Origin: Sulfurimicrobium sp031426915 | GTDB taxonomy: Bacteria; Pseudomonadota; Gammaproteobacteria; Burkholderiales; Sulfuricellaceae | Assembly (NCBI GenBank): GCA_031426915.1 | Contig: JASJPB010000013.1 | Location: 62,001-126,000 of the forward strand | Reading direction: 5' to 3' | DNA: 64,000 nucleotides | Part shown: piece by piece, positions 1 to 7,792 of the stretch | Layout: every line of letters starts with the position of its first letter | Numbering within the stretch: position 1 is the first letter of the stretch | Translations under genes and position numbers: made by a program | The notes under the pieces: generated by a model | What the model was told of the DNA's origin: nothing | The model's input: only the letters and a program-made list of their open reading frames with translations | Databases searched by the model: none

Positions 1-687
1 CTGGCGGTGCAAATTTATTGGGGCCTGCGCACGCCCTGGCCACAGACCCATGCCCAGGCGCTGCCCGCCGTTCCCTCTTACCAAACGCTGGCAGTGGCCA
101 GCTTCGCCGAAACCATTCCGGCATCGCAGCTGCTTGCGCTTTACCTGCAAGCCTTCGACAATCAGCCGGGCGTCAGCATCCCGTTCAACGAACTTGACTA
201 CAGAACGGTTAGCAAATGGCTGGAACGCATGCTGGAACTCGATCCCGACGCCCAATACCCACTGCTCATGGCCACCCATCTCTATACCCAGGTTCCCGAC
301 CCCGGCAAACAACGGCAGATGCTGGATTTCGCCTACCAGCAATTTCTTGTCGCGCCTAATCAGCGCTGGTCCTGGCTGGCCCACGCATCCATCGTCGCAA
401 AACATCAATTGCACGACCTGCCCCTGGCGCTGAAATATGCCCAAGCCATTGCAAAGCAGGCCACCGGAGCAGGTGTGCCCCACTGGGCGCAGCAAATGCC
501 CATATTCATTCTGGAAGAAATGGGCGAGACCGAAAGCGCGAAAATATTGCTGGGAGGGCTGCTGGCCAACAAAACCCTCACCGACCCCCATGAGATACTT
601 TTCCTGACTGAACGCTTGAACGCAATGGAAGCCCGCCCTGTCGACAATCCGTCACCGCCGTCAGAATTACAACACCCTCGGTATTAA
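1..687 (+). CDS. Partial helical protein of unknown function (5' end outside the window)
   Basis: The frame is open from the first base, so the N-terminus lies upstream. A GTG at position 7 could serve as a start, but the residues before and after it (LAVQIYWGL) look like the end of a membrane or signal segment, so I treat the gene as truncated. The visible 228 residues are mostly alpha-helical with repeated Leu/Ala/Trp spacing, as in TPR-like or scaffold proteins. I recognise no family motif. It precedes two prepilin genes, so a role in pilus or pseudopilus biogenesis is possible, but this is inferred from position only. Confidence 0.6.
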   Translation: MAVQIYWGLRTPWPQTHAQALPAVPSYQTLAVASFAETIPASQLLALYLQAFDNQPGVSIPFNELDYRTVSKWLERMLELDPDAQYPLLMATHLYTQVPDPGKQRQMLDFAYQQFLVAPNQRWSWLAHASIVAKHQLHDLPLALKYAQAIAKQATGAGVPHWAQQMPIFILEEMGETESAKILLGGLLANKTLTDPHEILFLTERLNAMEARPVDNPSPPSELQHPRY

Positions 688-724
688 TTCAGGTCACTGT
701 CCTTTTACCCTACAGCAATAACGC

Positions 725-740
725 TGGCACAAATATTGCT
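725..740 (+). promoter_or_regulatory. Sigma-54 (-24/-12) promoter of the first prepilin gene
   Basis: TGGCAC (725-730) and TTGC (736-739) place GG at 726-727 and GC at 738-739 with exactly 10 bases between, the invariant sigma-54 spacing. It lies about 50 bases before the ATG at 789. PilR-activated sigma-54 promoters upstream of pilA are known in many bacteria, and rpoN is in this window. Confidence 0.7.
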
Positions 741-788
741 GCATCAAGCTTAAACAATAATACCAATCAATTTCGGAGCGGATTCAAA

Positions 789-1454
789 ATGAAAAACCAT
801 CAACAAGGCTTCACACTGATCGAAATCGCCATTGTGCTGGTGATTATCGGTTTGCTGTTGGGCGGCGTACTAAAGGGACAGGAACTGATCACCAGCGCTC
901 GCGTGCGCAACATGATTTCGCAGCAGGACGGCATCAAGGCGGCTTATTTTGGCTTCCTGGATCGCTATCGCGCCTTGCCTGGGGACTATTCAGCAGCATC
1001 GGCAAACATCAAGGGCGTCGCAGCCGCCGCCAATGGCGATGGCAATGGCCAGATACTTGCCGACGAAGCCATCGCAGCGTGGGACCATCTGAGCAAGGCG
1101 GGATTCATCAACGGCAGCTACGTCTTTACCGCTGGCGCAGTAAATGACACAACCACCCCGAAAAATCCTTATGCCGGCTACTTGCAGCTCATTTACGATG
1201 CCGTCTACAGCGATTCTGGCACGGCCTCTGCGCGCCACAATCTGAAAACCGGGATCCAGGTTCCGGTCAACATCCTGGCCGAAGTAGACCGCAAGATCGA
1301 TGATGGCAACCCCTATGGCGGCGCATTCCGTTTCTCGATCTATGCGGGCGGGGCCACTGCGCCAACGGTGGCAACCTGTATTGTTACCGGGCCGCCTGTC
1401 ACATGGAACGTAGCCGGCGAGGAAAACAACTGTGGTGGCGCAAGCATTTTTTAA
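789..1454 (+). CDS. Type IV pilin-like / pseudopilin prepilin
   Basis: A 221-aa prepilin with a short 7-residue leader, a prepilin peptidase site at G7/F8 (QQG|FTLIE) and Glu5 of the mature protein, followed by the usual hydrophobic N-terminal helix. The globular part has a YRALPGDY motif shared with the next gene, and two C-terminal cysteines (in TCIVTG and NNCGG) that could close a disulfide loop. It is larger than a classical PilA major pilin and may be a minor or variant pilin. A sigma-54 promoter precedes it and a strong terminator follows, so it is probably transcribed alone. An RBS-like GGAG lies about 10 bases before the ATG. Confidence 0.85.
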   Translation: MKNHQQGFTLIEIAIVLVIIGLLLGGVLKGQELITSARVRNMISQQDGIKAAYFGFLDRYRALPGDYSAASANIKGVAAAANGDGNGQILADEAIAAWDHLSKAGFINGSYVFTAGAVNDTTTPKNPYAGYLQLIYDAVYSDSGTASARHNLKTGIQVPVNILAEVDRKIDDGNPYGGAFRFSIYAGGATAPTVATCIVTGPPVTWNVAGEENNCGGASIF

Positions 1455-1486
1455 GCTGATGAAAACACTTTTTCATCATCAACAAG

Positions 1487-1509
1487 AAACCCGCTTCTGC
1501 GGGTTTTTT
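1487..1509 (+). terminator. Rho-independent terminator after the first prepilin gene
   Basis: Perfect 8-bp stem AAACCCGC (1487-1494), loop TTCT, GCGGGTTT (1499-1506), running into a T tract. It sits between the two prepilin genes and separates their expression. Confidence 0.85.
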
Positions 1510-1524
1510 GCTGTCCGGCTTCAT

Positions 1525-2217
1525 ATGGGCTCATGCAATCGTGGCTTTACCCTGATCGAAATGGCCCTCGTGATGGTCATCGTCGGTTTGCTTCTGACCG
1601 CGGCGCTGAAGGGAAATGAATTGATCACCAACGCCCGGGCGAGAAACGTCATCGCGCAACAGGCCGACATCAGAGCCGCATTCCACGGATTCCAGGACCG
1701 CTACCGCGCCCTGCCCGGCGACTACCCCGGAGCCGTCGCGAGCCGCAACATCCCGAACATAGCCGCCGACATCGGCGGAGATGGCAATGGAGTGATTTCG
1801 AATGCAACAGCCAATGAACAAACCATAGCCTGGGCACATTTATCGCAAGCCGGATTCCTGAGCGCCAGCTACCACATGACAAACCCAACCAATGCCGCAA
1901 GCGAGGCCAATACACCCAGGAACGTCTACAACGCCTACCTGCAACTGACCCAGGACAACAATTTTGCCACGGTGACGGGGGCCACTCCCGCAGCAGCCCG
2001 CCTCAACCTGAAAACCGGCAATGCCGTCCCGGCAGAGGTCCTGGCAGAAATCGACCGCAAGATAGACGATGGAAATGCCGCTCGCGGCAGCTTCCGCTTT
2101 AGCCCGTTTAACGGTGCTGCATCAGCCCCGGCCGACCAGGATTGTTTTTCGCTTGCCGACGGGAACTGGAACATCGCCAGTAGCGCCATGAATTGTGGTG
2201 CAACGAATCTGCTGTAA
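1525..2217 (+). CDS. Second prepilin, paralogue of the preceding pilin
   Basis: The frame extends upstream to 1432, but that stretch runs through the terminator of the previous gene. ATG 1525 gives a leader of 7 residues ending in Gly before FTLIE, the same architecture as the upstream pilin, so I chose it. The mature helix is followed by the shared YRALPGDY and DRKIDDG motifs and a C-terminal Cys pair (QDCFSL and MNCGAT). No clear Shine-Dalgarno or promoter is visible between the terminator and this ATG. The two genes look like an old tandem duplication. The function is pilin or pseudopilin subunit; which system uses it cannot be told. Confidence 0.8.
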   Translation: MGSCNRGFTLIEMALVMVIVGLLLTAALKGNELITNARARNVIAQQADIRAAFHGFQDRYRALPGDYPGAVASRNIPNIAADIGGDGNGVISNATANEQTIAWAHLSQAGFLSASYHMTNPTNAASEANTPRNVYNAYLQLTQDNNFATVTGATPAAARLNLKTGNAVPAEVLAEIDRKIDDGNAARGSFRFSPFNGAASAPADQDCFSLADGNWNIASSAMNCGATNLL

Positions 2218-2238
2218 GTTTCCGCCCCGGCTGACGCC

Positions 2239-4215
2239 TCATCCCTGCAACAGCTTGATCTCCGCCGCCGCCAGGTCCTCCGCGACGCCCAGCAATACTA
2301 CGATATCACCCGCCATGAGGCGCATTTCCGGGGAAGGCTCGAGGCCGCGGATCCCTCTTCTGCGGATCGCCGTCACTTCCACCATCAGGCTTTCCAGATC
2401 AAGCTCGGCCAGAGATTTCCCGATCGCGAAACCTTTGTCGCCCAATGCCACCGAGGCGAGACGAGGCTGCTCGTGCTCTTCAAGACTGGTTTCAGCTTCA
2501 CCCCGGAAAACCCCGCGAAACAGACCATAACGCTGCGCGCGCACCTCGCGGATGCGCCGCAACACGTGAGCCAGCGGCACGCCCAGCAACATCAGGGCAT
2601 GAGAAGCCAGCATCAACGAGCCTTCCAGCACTTCCGGCACCACTTCTGCCGCGCCCGCCTGTTGCAGCACAGCCAGTTCCGAGTCGTCGAGGGTACGCAC
2701 TACCACCGGCAGGTCGGGGCGCAATTCATGCACCTGGCGCAGCACCTTGAGCGCGGAAGCCGTATCGGCATAGGAAACAACCACGGCCCGTGCCCGTAGC
2801 AAGCCCGCCGCCAGCAGCACCTCGCGCCGGCTGGCATCCCCATACACCACATTCTCCCCCGCCGCCGCCGCGGCACGCACGCGCTGCGGATCAAGGTCCA
2901 GAGCAAAGAAGGGAATCTCCTCCAAATCCAGGAAACGCGACAGATTCTGACCGCTACGACCATAGCCGCACACGATCACATGTCCCTCGGTGCCGGCGCT
3001 CTTGACCACGATTTCGTGCAACTCCAGCGCCCGGTAATTCCAGTCGTTGCGGTATAGCCGCCCCACGATGGCGGCGCTATGGTGCAGTATTATCGGCGCC
3101 GCCAGCATCGACAGCAGCATCGCCGCGAGCGTCACTTGCGCCACGACAGGCGGCAGCAAACCGCCACCATTGGCCAGGGCCAGCAACACGAAGCCGAACT
3201 CCCCCCCCTGGGCCAGCGCCAGGCCGGCCCTTAACGCCACACTGGACTCATGGCGAAACACCCGACTCAAAAGTGTGACCAGCGCGGCCTTTCCCACCAC
3301 CAGCACGGCCAAGGCCAGCATGACCCAGCCCAGGTTCGATGCCACGGTCTTCAAATCCAGCAACATGCCCACGGTCACGAAAAACAGCCCCAGCAGAACA
3401 TCGCGGAAGGGCTGGATGTCCGCCTCCACCTGGTAACGATATTCCGTTTCGGAGATCAGCATCCCGGCCAGAAACGCCCCCAGCGCCATGGACAGTCCTG
3501 CCAGCCCGGTGAGATATGCCATGCCAAGCGTCACCAGCAAGACATTGAGCATGAACAGTTCGGGCGACTTGTGCCGCGCCACCCAGTGAAACCAGGGGCG
3601 CATCAGGCGCTGCCCGAAATAGAGCAGCCCCACCAGCAGCAGCACCGCTTTCAGGAAAGCCGCGCCGACCACCCCCAGCAGATCGCCTCCGCTTGCAGAC
3701 AAGGCGGGAATCAAAATAAGCAGCGGCACCACCGCCAGATCCTGGAACAGCAAGGCGCCGATCACCAGCCGCCCATGCCGCGACTGGAGTTCGAGGCGTT
3801 CCGCCATCATTTTGCTCACAATCGCCGTGGAAGACATGGCCAACACACCACCCAGCGCCACGCCAGCCTGCCACGTCAGGCCCAGCGCCATGGCGATGGA
3901 CATCACCAGCAACAGCGTGGCCGCCACCTGGGCGCCACCAAAGCCGAAAACCACTCCTCGCATGGTTTTCAACTGCGGCAGGCTGAATTCCAAACCGATG
4001 CTGAACATCAGGAACACCACGCCGAACTCTGCCAGGGAGCGCGTTTCGCTGTCGTCCGGTATCCAGCCCAGGGCATGCGGCCCCGCCATCATGCCGATCA
4101 GCAAATAGGCCAGCAGCGGCGGCAAACGCAGGCTGCGGAACAGCGCCACTGCGATCACAGCCGCCGCGAGCAGCACCAGGGCGGCCTGGAGGGTTACCGG
4201 AATATCATGCTGCAT
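2239..4215 (-). CDS. CPA2-type monovalent cation:proton antiporter with TrkA domains (KefB/KefC/YbaL-like)
   Basis: A 658-aa inner-membrane protein. About 380 N-terminal residues form a Na+/H+-exchanger fold of roughly 12 membrane segments. Next is a TrkA-N (RCK) domain starting at HVIVCGYGRSGQ, whose GxGxxG binds NAD(H), and last a TrkA-C domain ending at LLGVAEDL. Known relatives exchange K+ or Na+ for H+ and are gated by nucleotide or glutathione adducts. The TTG at 4230 is also possible, but ATG 4215 has a GAGGA element 8 bases upstream. The gene diverges from kdsD. Specificity cannot be read from sequence alone. Confidence 0.85.
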   Translation of the reverse strand: MQHDIPVTLQAALVLLAAAVIAVALFRSLRLPPLLAYLLIGMMAGPHALGWIPDDSETRSLAEFGVVFLMFSIGLEFSLPQLKTMRGVVFGFGGAQVAATLLLVMSIAMALGLTWQAGVALGGVLAMSSTAIVSKMMAERLELQSRHGRLVIGALLFQDLAVVPLLILIPALSASGGDLLGVVGAAFLKAVLLLVGLLYFGQRLMRPWFHWVARHKSPELFMLNVLLVTLGMAYLTGLAGLSMALGAFLAGMLISETEYRYQVEADIQPFRDVLLGLFFVTVGMLLDLKTVASNLGWVMLALAVLVVGKAALVTLLSRVFRHESSVALRAGLALAQGGEFGFVLLALANGGGLLPPVVAQVTLAAMLLSMLAAPIILHHSAAIVGRLYRNDWNYRALELHEIVVKSAGTEGHVIVCGYGRSGQNLSRFLDLEEIPFFALDLDPQRVRAAAAAGENVVYGDASRREVLLAAGLLRARAVVVSYADTASALKVLRQVHELRPDLPVVVRTLDDSELAVLQQAGAAEVVPEVLEGSLMLASHALMLLGVPLAHVLRRIREVRAQRYGLFRGVFRGEAETSLEEHEQPRLASVALGDKGFAIGKSLAELDLESLMVEVTAIRRRGIRGLEPSPEMRLMAGDIVVLLGVAEDLAAAEIKLLQG

Positions 4216-4301
4216 CCTAAAAATCCTCAAATGACCGTGACCGCCGCCACGGCAGCTTTATCGCTTGCGGGTTCGGCCTTATACTATCACGACTTAATTT
4301 C

Positions 4302-5309
4302 ATGCTGACCCCACCCATCCCGATGTCCATACGCGAAACCCCTGCCGAAAACACCCTGAATCTTGCACGCCAGGTTCTGACTATCGAAGCCGAAGCCATC
4401 CGCGCCCTGAGCGCGCGTCTCGACGACAGCTTCTCCCATGCTGTCGGGCTGTGTCTGGCGTGTACCGGACGCATCATCGTCAGCGGCATGGGCAAGTCGG
4501 GCCATATCGCCGGCAAGATTGCCTCCACCCTGGCCAGCACCGGCACGCCTTCCTTCTTCGTCCATCCCGGCGAAGCCAGCCATGGCGACCTGGGCATGAT
4601 CACGCCCAACGACGTGGTAATCGCACTCTCCAATTCGGGCGAAAGTCCCGAGCTGGTGGCCATCGTGCCGCTGATCAAACGCATCGGCGCCAAGCTCATC
4701 GCCATGACCGGCAACGCCCAATCCACCATGGCACGGGAAGCCGATCTTCATCTCGACGCCAGCGTCAGCCAGGAAGCCTGCCCGCTGGGCCTGGCCCCAA
4801 CTGCCAGCACCACTGCGGCGCTGGCGCTGGGTGACGCGCTGGCGGTTGCCTTGCTGGACGCACGCGGTTTCGGCAAGGACGACTTTGCCCGCTCCCACCC
4901 CGGCGGTGCGCTGGGCAGGCGTTTGCTTATCCATGTGCAGGACGTCATGCACCAGGGCGACCAATTACCCAAAGTCAGTGCCGATGCCAGCCTCAGTGCG
5001 GCACTACTGGAAATGACGCAAAAGGGCTTGGGCATGACCGCGGTGGTCGACGCCGACGACCGTATCCTGGGCGTGTTCACCGATGGGGATTTGCGCCGTC
5101 ATCTGGACACGCCGCTGGATATCCGCACCACGCCCATGCGTGATGTCATGTCGCCCCATCCGCTCACCATCGGCCCCAACAAGCTGGCTGCGGAAGCGGT
5201 GCAATTCATGGAACAGCGCAAGATCAACGGACTGCTGGTTGCCGATGCGTCCGGCCGGCTGGTGGGTGCCTTCAACATGCACGACCTGCTGCGCGCAGGC
5301 GTGGTTTAA
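4302..5309 (+). CDS. kdsD: Arabinose-5-phosphate isomerase KdsD
   Basis: Converts D-ribulose 5-phosphate to D-arabinose 5-phosphate, the first committed step of Kdo synthesis for lipopolysaccharide. It has an N-terminal SIS domain (SGMGKSGHIAGKIA, then SNSGESPE) and two C-terminal CBS domains (from about residue 210; VMHQGDQLP and VMSPHPLTI), the normal KdsD layout and length (335 aa). A TATACT -10-like hexamer at 4280-4285 would give a very short leader for ATG 4302, so ATG 4323 (MSIRETPAEN) may be the true start. kdsC follows 13 bases later. Confidence 0.95.
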   Translation: MLTPPIPMSIRETPAENTLNLARQVLTIEAEAIRALSARLDDSFSHAVGLCLACTGRIIVSGMGKSGHIAGKIASTLASTGTPSFFVHPGEASHGDLGMITPNDVVIALSNSGESPELVAIVPLIKRIGAKLIAMTGNAQSTMAREADLHLDASVSQEACPLGLAPTASTTAALALGDALAVALLDARGFGKDDFARSHPGGALGRRLLIHVQDVMHQGDQLPKVSADASLSAALLEMTQKGLGMTAVVDADDRILGVFTDGDLRRHLDTPLDIRTTPMRDVMSPHPLTIGPNKLAAEAVQFMEQRKINGLLVADASGRLVGAFNMHDLLRAGVV

Positions 5310-5322
5310 CCCGGGACAGCAC

Positions 5323-5847
5323 ATGCAAGCGGTATATGAACTGGCGCGCAATATCAAGCTACTGATTTTCGACGTGGATGGCGTACTCACCGACGGCAGC
5401 CTGTTCCTCGGCGATGATGGCCAGGAATACAAGGCATTCAACTCCCTGGACGGTCACGGCATCAAAATGCTGAAAAACAGCGGCGTCGAGATTGCCATCA
5501 TTACCGGCCGCAGTTCGAAAGTCGTCACCCTGCGCGCCGGGAACCTGGGCATCAGCCACCTATACCAGGGCGTCCACGACAAATTGGTGGCGTTTCACCA
5601 GCTCACGACGGAACTGGGCCTTCGCCTTGAGCAATGCGCCTTCATGGGCGATGACGTGGTTGACCTGCCGGCCATGCGCCGCTGCGGACTGGCCGTCACC
5701 GTACCTCAGGCGCCCGAACTAGTGAAGCGGCATGCCCATTTCGTGACCCAACGGGAAGGCGGGTACGGCGCGGCACGCGAACTGTGCGAGCTCATCATGC
5801 AGGCACAGGGCACGCTGGAGGCGCAGCTATCCGTTTATCTCAAATAA
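5323..5847 (+). CDS. kdsC: 3-deoxy-D-manno-octulosonate 8-phosphate phosphatase KdsC
   Basis: HAD-superfamily phosphatase that releases Kdo from Kdo 8-phosphate. It carries the nucleophile motif DVDGVLTDG near residue 16, the motif TGRSS, and the third motif GDDVVDLPAM. At 174 aa it has KdsC length. The frame is open upstream inside kdsD, but ATG 5323 directly before AVYELARNIKLLIFDVDG is the homologous start. It lies between kdsD and lptC and overlaps the probable lptC start at its stop codon, consistent with one LPS operon. Confidence 0.95.
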   Translation: MQAVYELARNIKLLIFDVDGVLTDGSLFLGDDGQEYKAFNSLDGHGIKMLKNSGVEIAIITGRSSKVVTLRAGNLGISHLYQGVHDKLVAFHQLTTELGLRLEQCAFMGDDVVDLPAMRRCGLAVTVPQAPELVKRHAHFVTQREGGYGAARELCELIMQAQGTLEAQLSVYLK

Positions 5848-6419
5848 GGGAGCGCCTCCCGCTCTGGTTTCCCCTTGGGCTCATGATCCTGCTCGCCCTG
5901 CTCACCTACTGGCTCGACCGCACGGTGCAGGCTCCGTTGGAAAAACGGGACGGAAGTGCACGTCACGACCCCGACTACCAGGTGGAAAATTTTTTTGCCC
6001 GGCGCATGGGACAGGACGGCCTGCCGCTGCATACCCTGGCGGCGGCCAGGATGGAACATTTTCCCGACGACGATACTACGCGGCTCACCCGCCCCCATTT
6101 CGTCGCCATGGACCAGAATCGCGCCCCTATCCACATTACCGCCCAGCAGGGCCTGCTTTCCAGTAATGGCGAGCAGGTTTACTTTACCCGCAGCGTCGAG
6201 GTGAAGAAGCTCGCGGAGGAAGGGAAAGACAGCTTGACGGTCACCACGGAGTACCTGCATATTACGCCGGACCTGGAAACTGCCCGTACCGACAAAGCCG
6301 TCACGATCACAACACCCTCCGCCGTCATTACCGCCATCGGGATGGAACTGAATAACCGCACCCGGGTAGTAAAACTGCTTTCCCGCGTGAAAGGGCATTA
6401 TGAAAAACCAAGAACCTGA
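5844..6419 (+). CDS. lptC: LPS export protein LptC, probable near-cognate ATA start
   Basis: Bitopic inner-membrane protein of the Lpt bridge that takes LPS from LptB2FG to LptA. It has a single N-terminal membrane helix (LPLWFPLGLMILLALLTYWL) and a beta-rich periplasmic domain containing YQVENFFARRMG and the LptC/LptA-type repeat ITAQQGLLSSNGEQVYF. No ATG, GTG or TTG lies just before the helix. GTG 5784 would add 20 residues that only mirror kdsC in another frame, and the first ATG lies inside the helix. Family alignment points to ATA 5844, which overlaps the kdsC stop (ATAA). Product certain, start unusual. Confidence 0.88.
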   Translation: MRERLPLWFPLGLMILLALLTYWLDRTVQAPLEKRDGSARHDPDYQVENFFARRMGQDGLPLHTLAAARMEHFPDDDTTRLTRPHFVAMDQNRAPIHITAQQGLLSSNGEQVYFTRSVEVKKLAEEGKDSLTVTTEYLHITPDLETARTDKAVTITTPSAVITAIGMELNNRTRVVKLLSRVKGHYEKPRT

Positions 6420-7011
6420 CCTCATATCTGCCGCAGCGCTTGGCCTCGCCCTGATGCTCGCCTTATCGGGCAACGTATGGGCCGAACTGGCGGACCGTGA
6501 CAAACCCGTCAATCTGGAAGCCGATACAGTCATCATGGATGATGCCAGCAAAGTAAGCACTTACAGCGGCAATGTGCAGCTTTCCCAGGGCACCTTGCTG
6601 ATCCGTGCCGACAAACTGGTGGTGAAGGAAGATGGCGCCGGTTTCCAGCATGGTACCGCTTATGGGAATCCGGCCAGCTTCAGGCAAAAACGCGAAGGCC
6701 TGGATGAATTTGTCGAAGGCTATGCGCTGCGCATCGAGTACGACAGCCAGAAAGACAAGGTGGAACTGCTGTCTCAGGCGCGGATGAAACGCAACCAGGA
6801 CGAAGTGCGCGGCAACTACATTTCCTACGATGCCAAAACGGAGTTTTTCCAGGTCCTAGGTGGAGGCAAGGAAGCTGCGCCACCGGGCAGGGAGAAAGGC
6901 CGGGTCCATGCCGTGATCCAGCCCAAACCCAAAGCTGGCACCGTCGCACCCGTGCCGGCACCATTACCCCTGCGGGGGGCGGAAGACATCGCCCAGCCCC
7001 GTTCCGAATAA
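6400..7011 (+). CDS. lptA: LPS transport periplasmic protein LptA
   Basis: Periplasmic bridge protein carrying LPS from LptC to LptD. It has a signal peptide (about residues 1-28, cut near VWA|EL), then the OstA/LptA beta-jellyroll with DKPVNLEADTVIMDDAS, TYSGNVQLSQG and RADKLVV. A Pro-rich C-terminal tail of about 40 residues (PKPKAGTVAPVPAPLPL) is longer than in E. coli LptA and probably disordered. It overlaps lptC by 20 bases and is followed 18 bases later by lptB. Confidence 0.95.
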   Translation: MKNQEPDLISAAALGLALMLALSGNVWAELADRDKPVNLEADTVIMDDASKVSTYSGNVQLSQGTLLIRADKLVVKEDGAGFQHGTAYGNPASFRQKREGLDEFVEGYALRIEYDSQKDKVELLSQARMKRNQDEVRGNYISYDAKTEFFQVLGGGKEAAPPGREKGRVHAVIQPKPKAGTVAPVPAPLPLRGAEDIAQPRSE

Positions 7012-7029
7012 GGCTTCCATTTCAATTTC

Positions 7030-7752
7030 ATGAGCGAACTCATCGTAAGCGGCCTGAAAAAGCGCTACAAATCCCGCACCGTGGTCAAGGACGTGTCTCT
7101 GAGCGTCGCCAGCGGCGAGGTGGTAGGTTTGCTGGGCCCCAACGGCGCGGGCAAGACCACCAGTTTCTACATGATGGTGGGGCTGGTGCCGCTCGACGGC
7201 GGCAGCATCCTGCTTGACGGCCAGGAATTGAGCCGCATGCCGATCCACCGCCGCGCCCGCCTGGGATTGAGCTACCTGCCCCAGGAAGCATCCATTTTCC
7301 GCAAGCTGACGGTAGCGGAAAACGTAAGCGCCATCCTCGAGCTGCGGGGCCTGACGCCGGAGCAGGTGGAACAACAGACAGACCAACTGCTGCAAGATCT
7401 GCACGTCCATCACCTGCGCGACAACCCGGCGCTGAGTTTATCCGGTGGAGAGCGCCGCAGGGTGGAGATCGCCCGCGCGCTGGCTTCGAATCCGCGCTTC
7501 ATCCTGCTGGATGAACCTTTTGCCGGGGTAGACCCGATCGCCGTGCTGGACATCCAGAAAATCATCCGTTTCCTCACCGAACGCGACATCGGCGTGCTCA
7601 TCACCGACCATAACGTGCGCGAAACCCTGGGTATATGCGACCACGCCTACATCATCAACGACGGACTGGTGCTGGCCAGCGGCAAACCAGAGGAAATCGT
7701 TTATAATGAAGCCGTGAGAAAAGTTTATCTCGGCGAGCATTTCCGCTTATGA
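7030..7752 (+). CDS. lptB: LPS export ABC transporter ATPase LptB
   Basis: Cytoplasmic ATPase powering LPS extraction by LptB2FG. Walker A GPNGAGKTT (residues 36-44), Q-loop (YLPQEASIF), signature LSGGERRRVEIARAL, Walker B FILLDEPFAGVDP and H-loop TDHNVRE are all intact. Length (240 aa) is normal. The partners lptF and lptG are not in this window, as in most genomes. Confidence 0.97.
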   Translation: MSELIVSGLKKRYKSRTVVKDVSLSVASGEVVGLLGPNGAGKTTSFYMMVGLVPLDGGSILLDGQELSRMPIHRRARLGLSYLPQEASIFRKLTVAENVSAILELRGLTPEQVEQQTDQLLQDLHVHHLRDNPALSLSGGERRRVEIARALASNPRFILLDEPFAGVDPIAVLDIQKIIRFLTERDIGVLITDHNVRETLGICDHAYIINDGLVLASGKPEEIVYNEAVRKVYLGEHFRL

Positions 7753-7792
7753 CACGGTTCGAAATCCCCACTCCGGGATTCGGCACTGCCCC

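Noticed and set aside
1432..1524. N-terminal extension of the second prepilin
   Set aside because: The extension is translated through a terminator and would put 38 residues before the prepilin peptidase site instead of the normal short leader.
7751..7792. tRNA-like GGTTCGAAATCC between lptB and rpoN
   Set aside because: There is no cloverleaf around it and the gap is only 40 bases.
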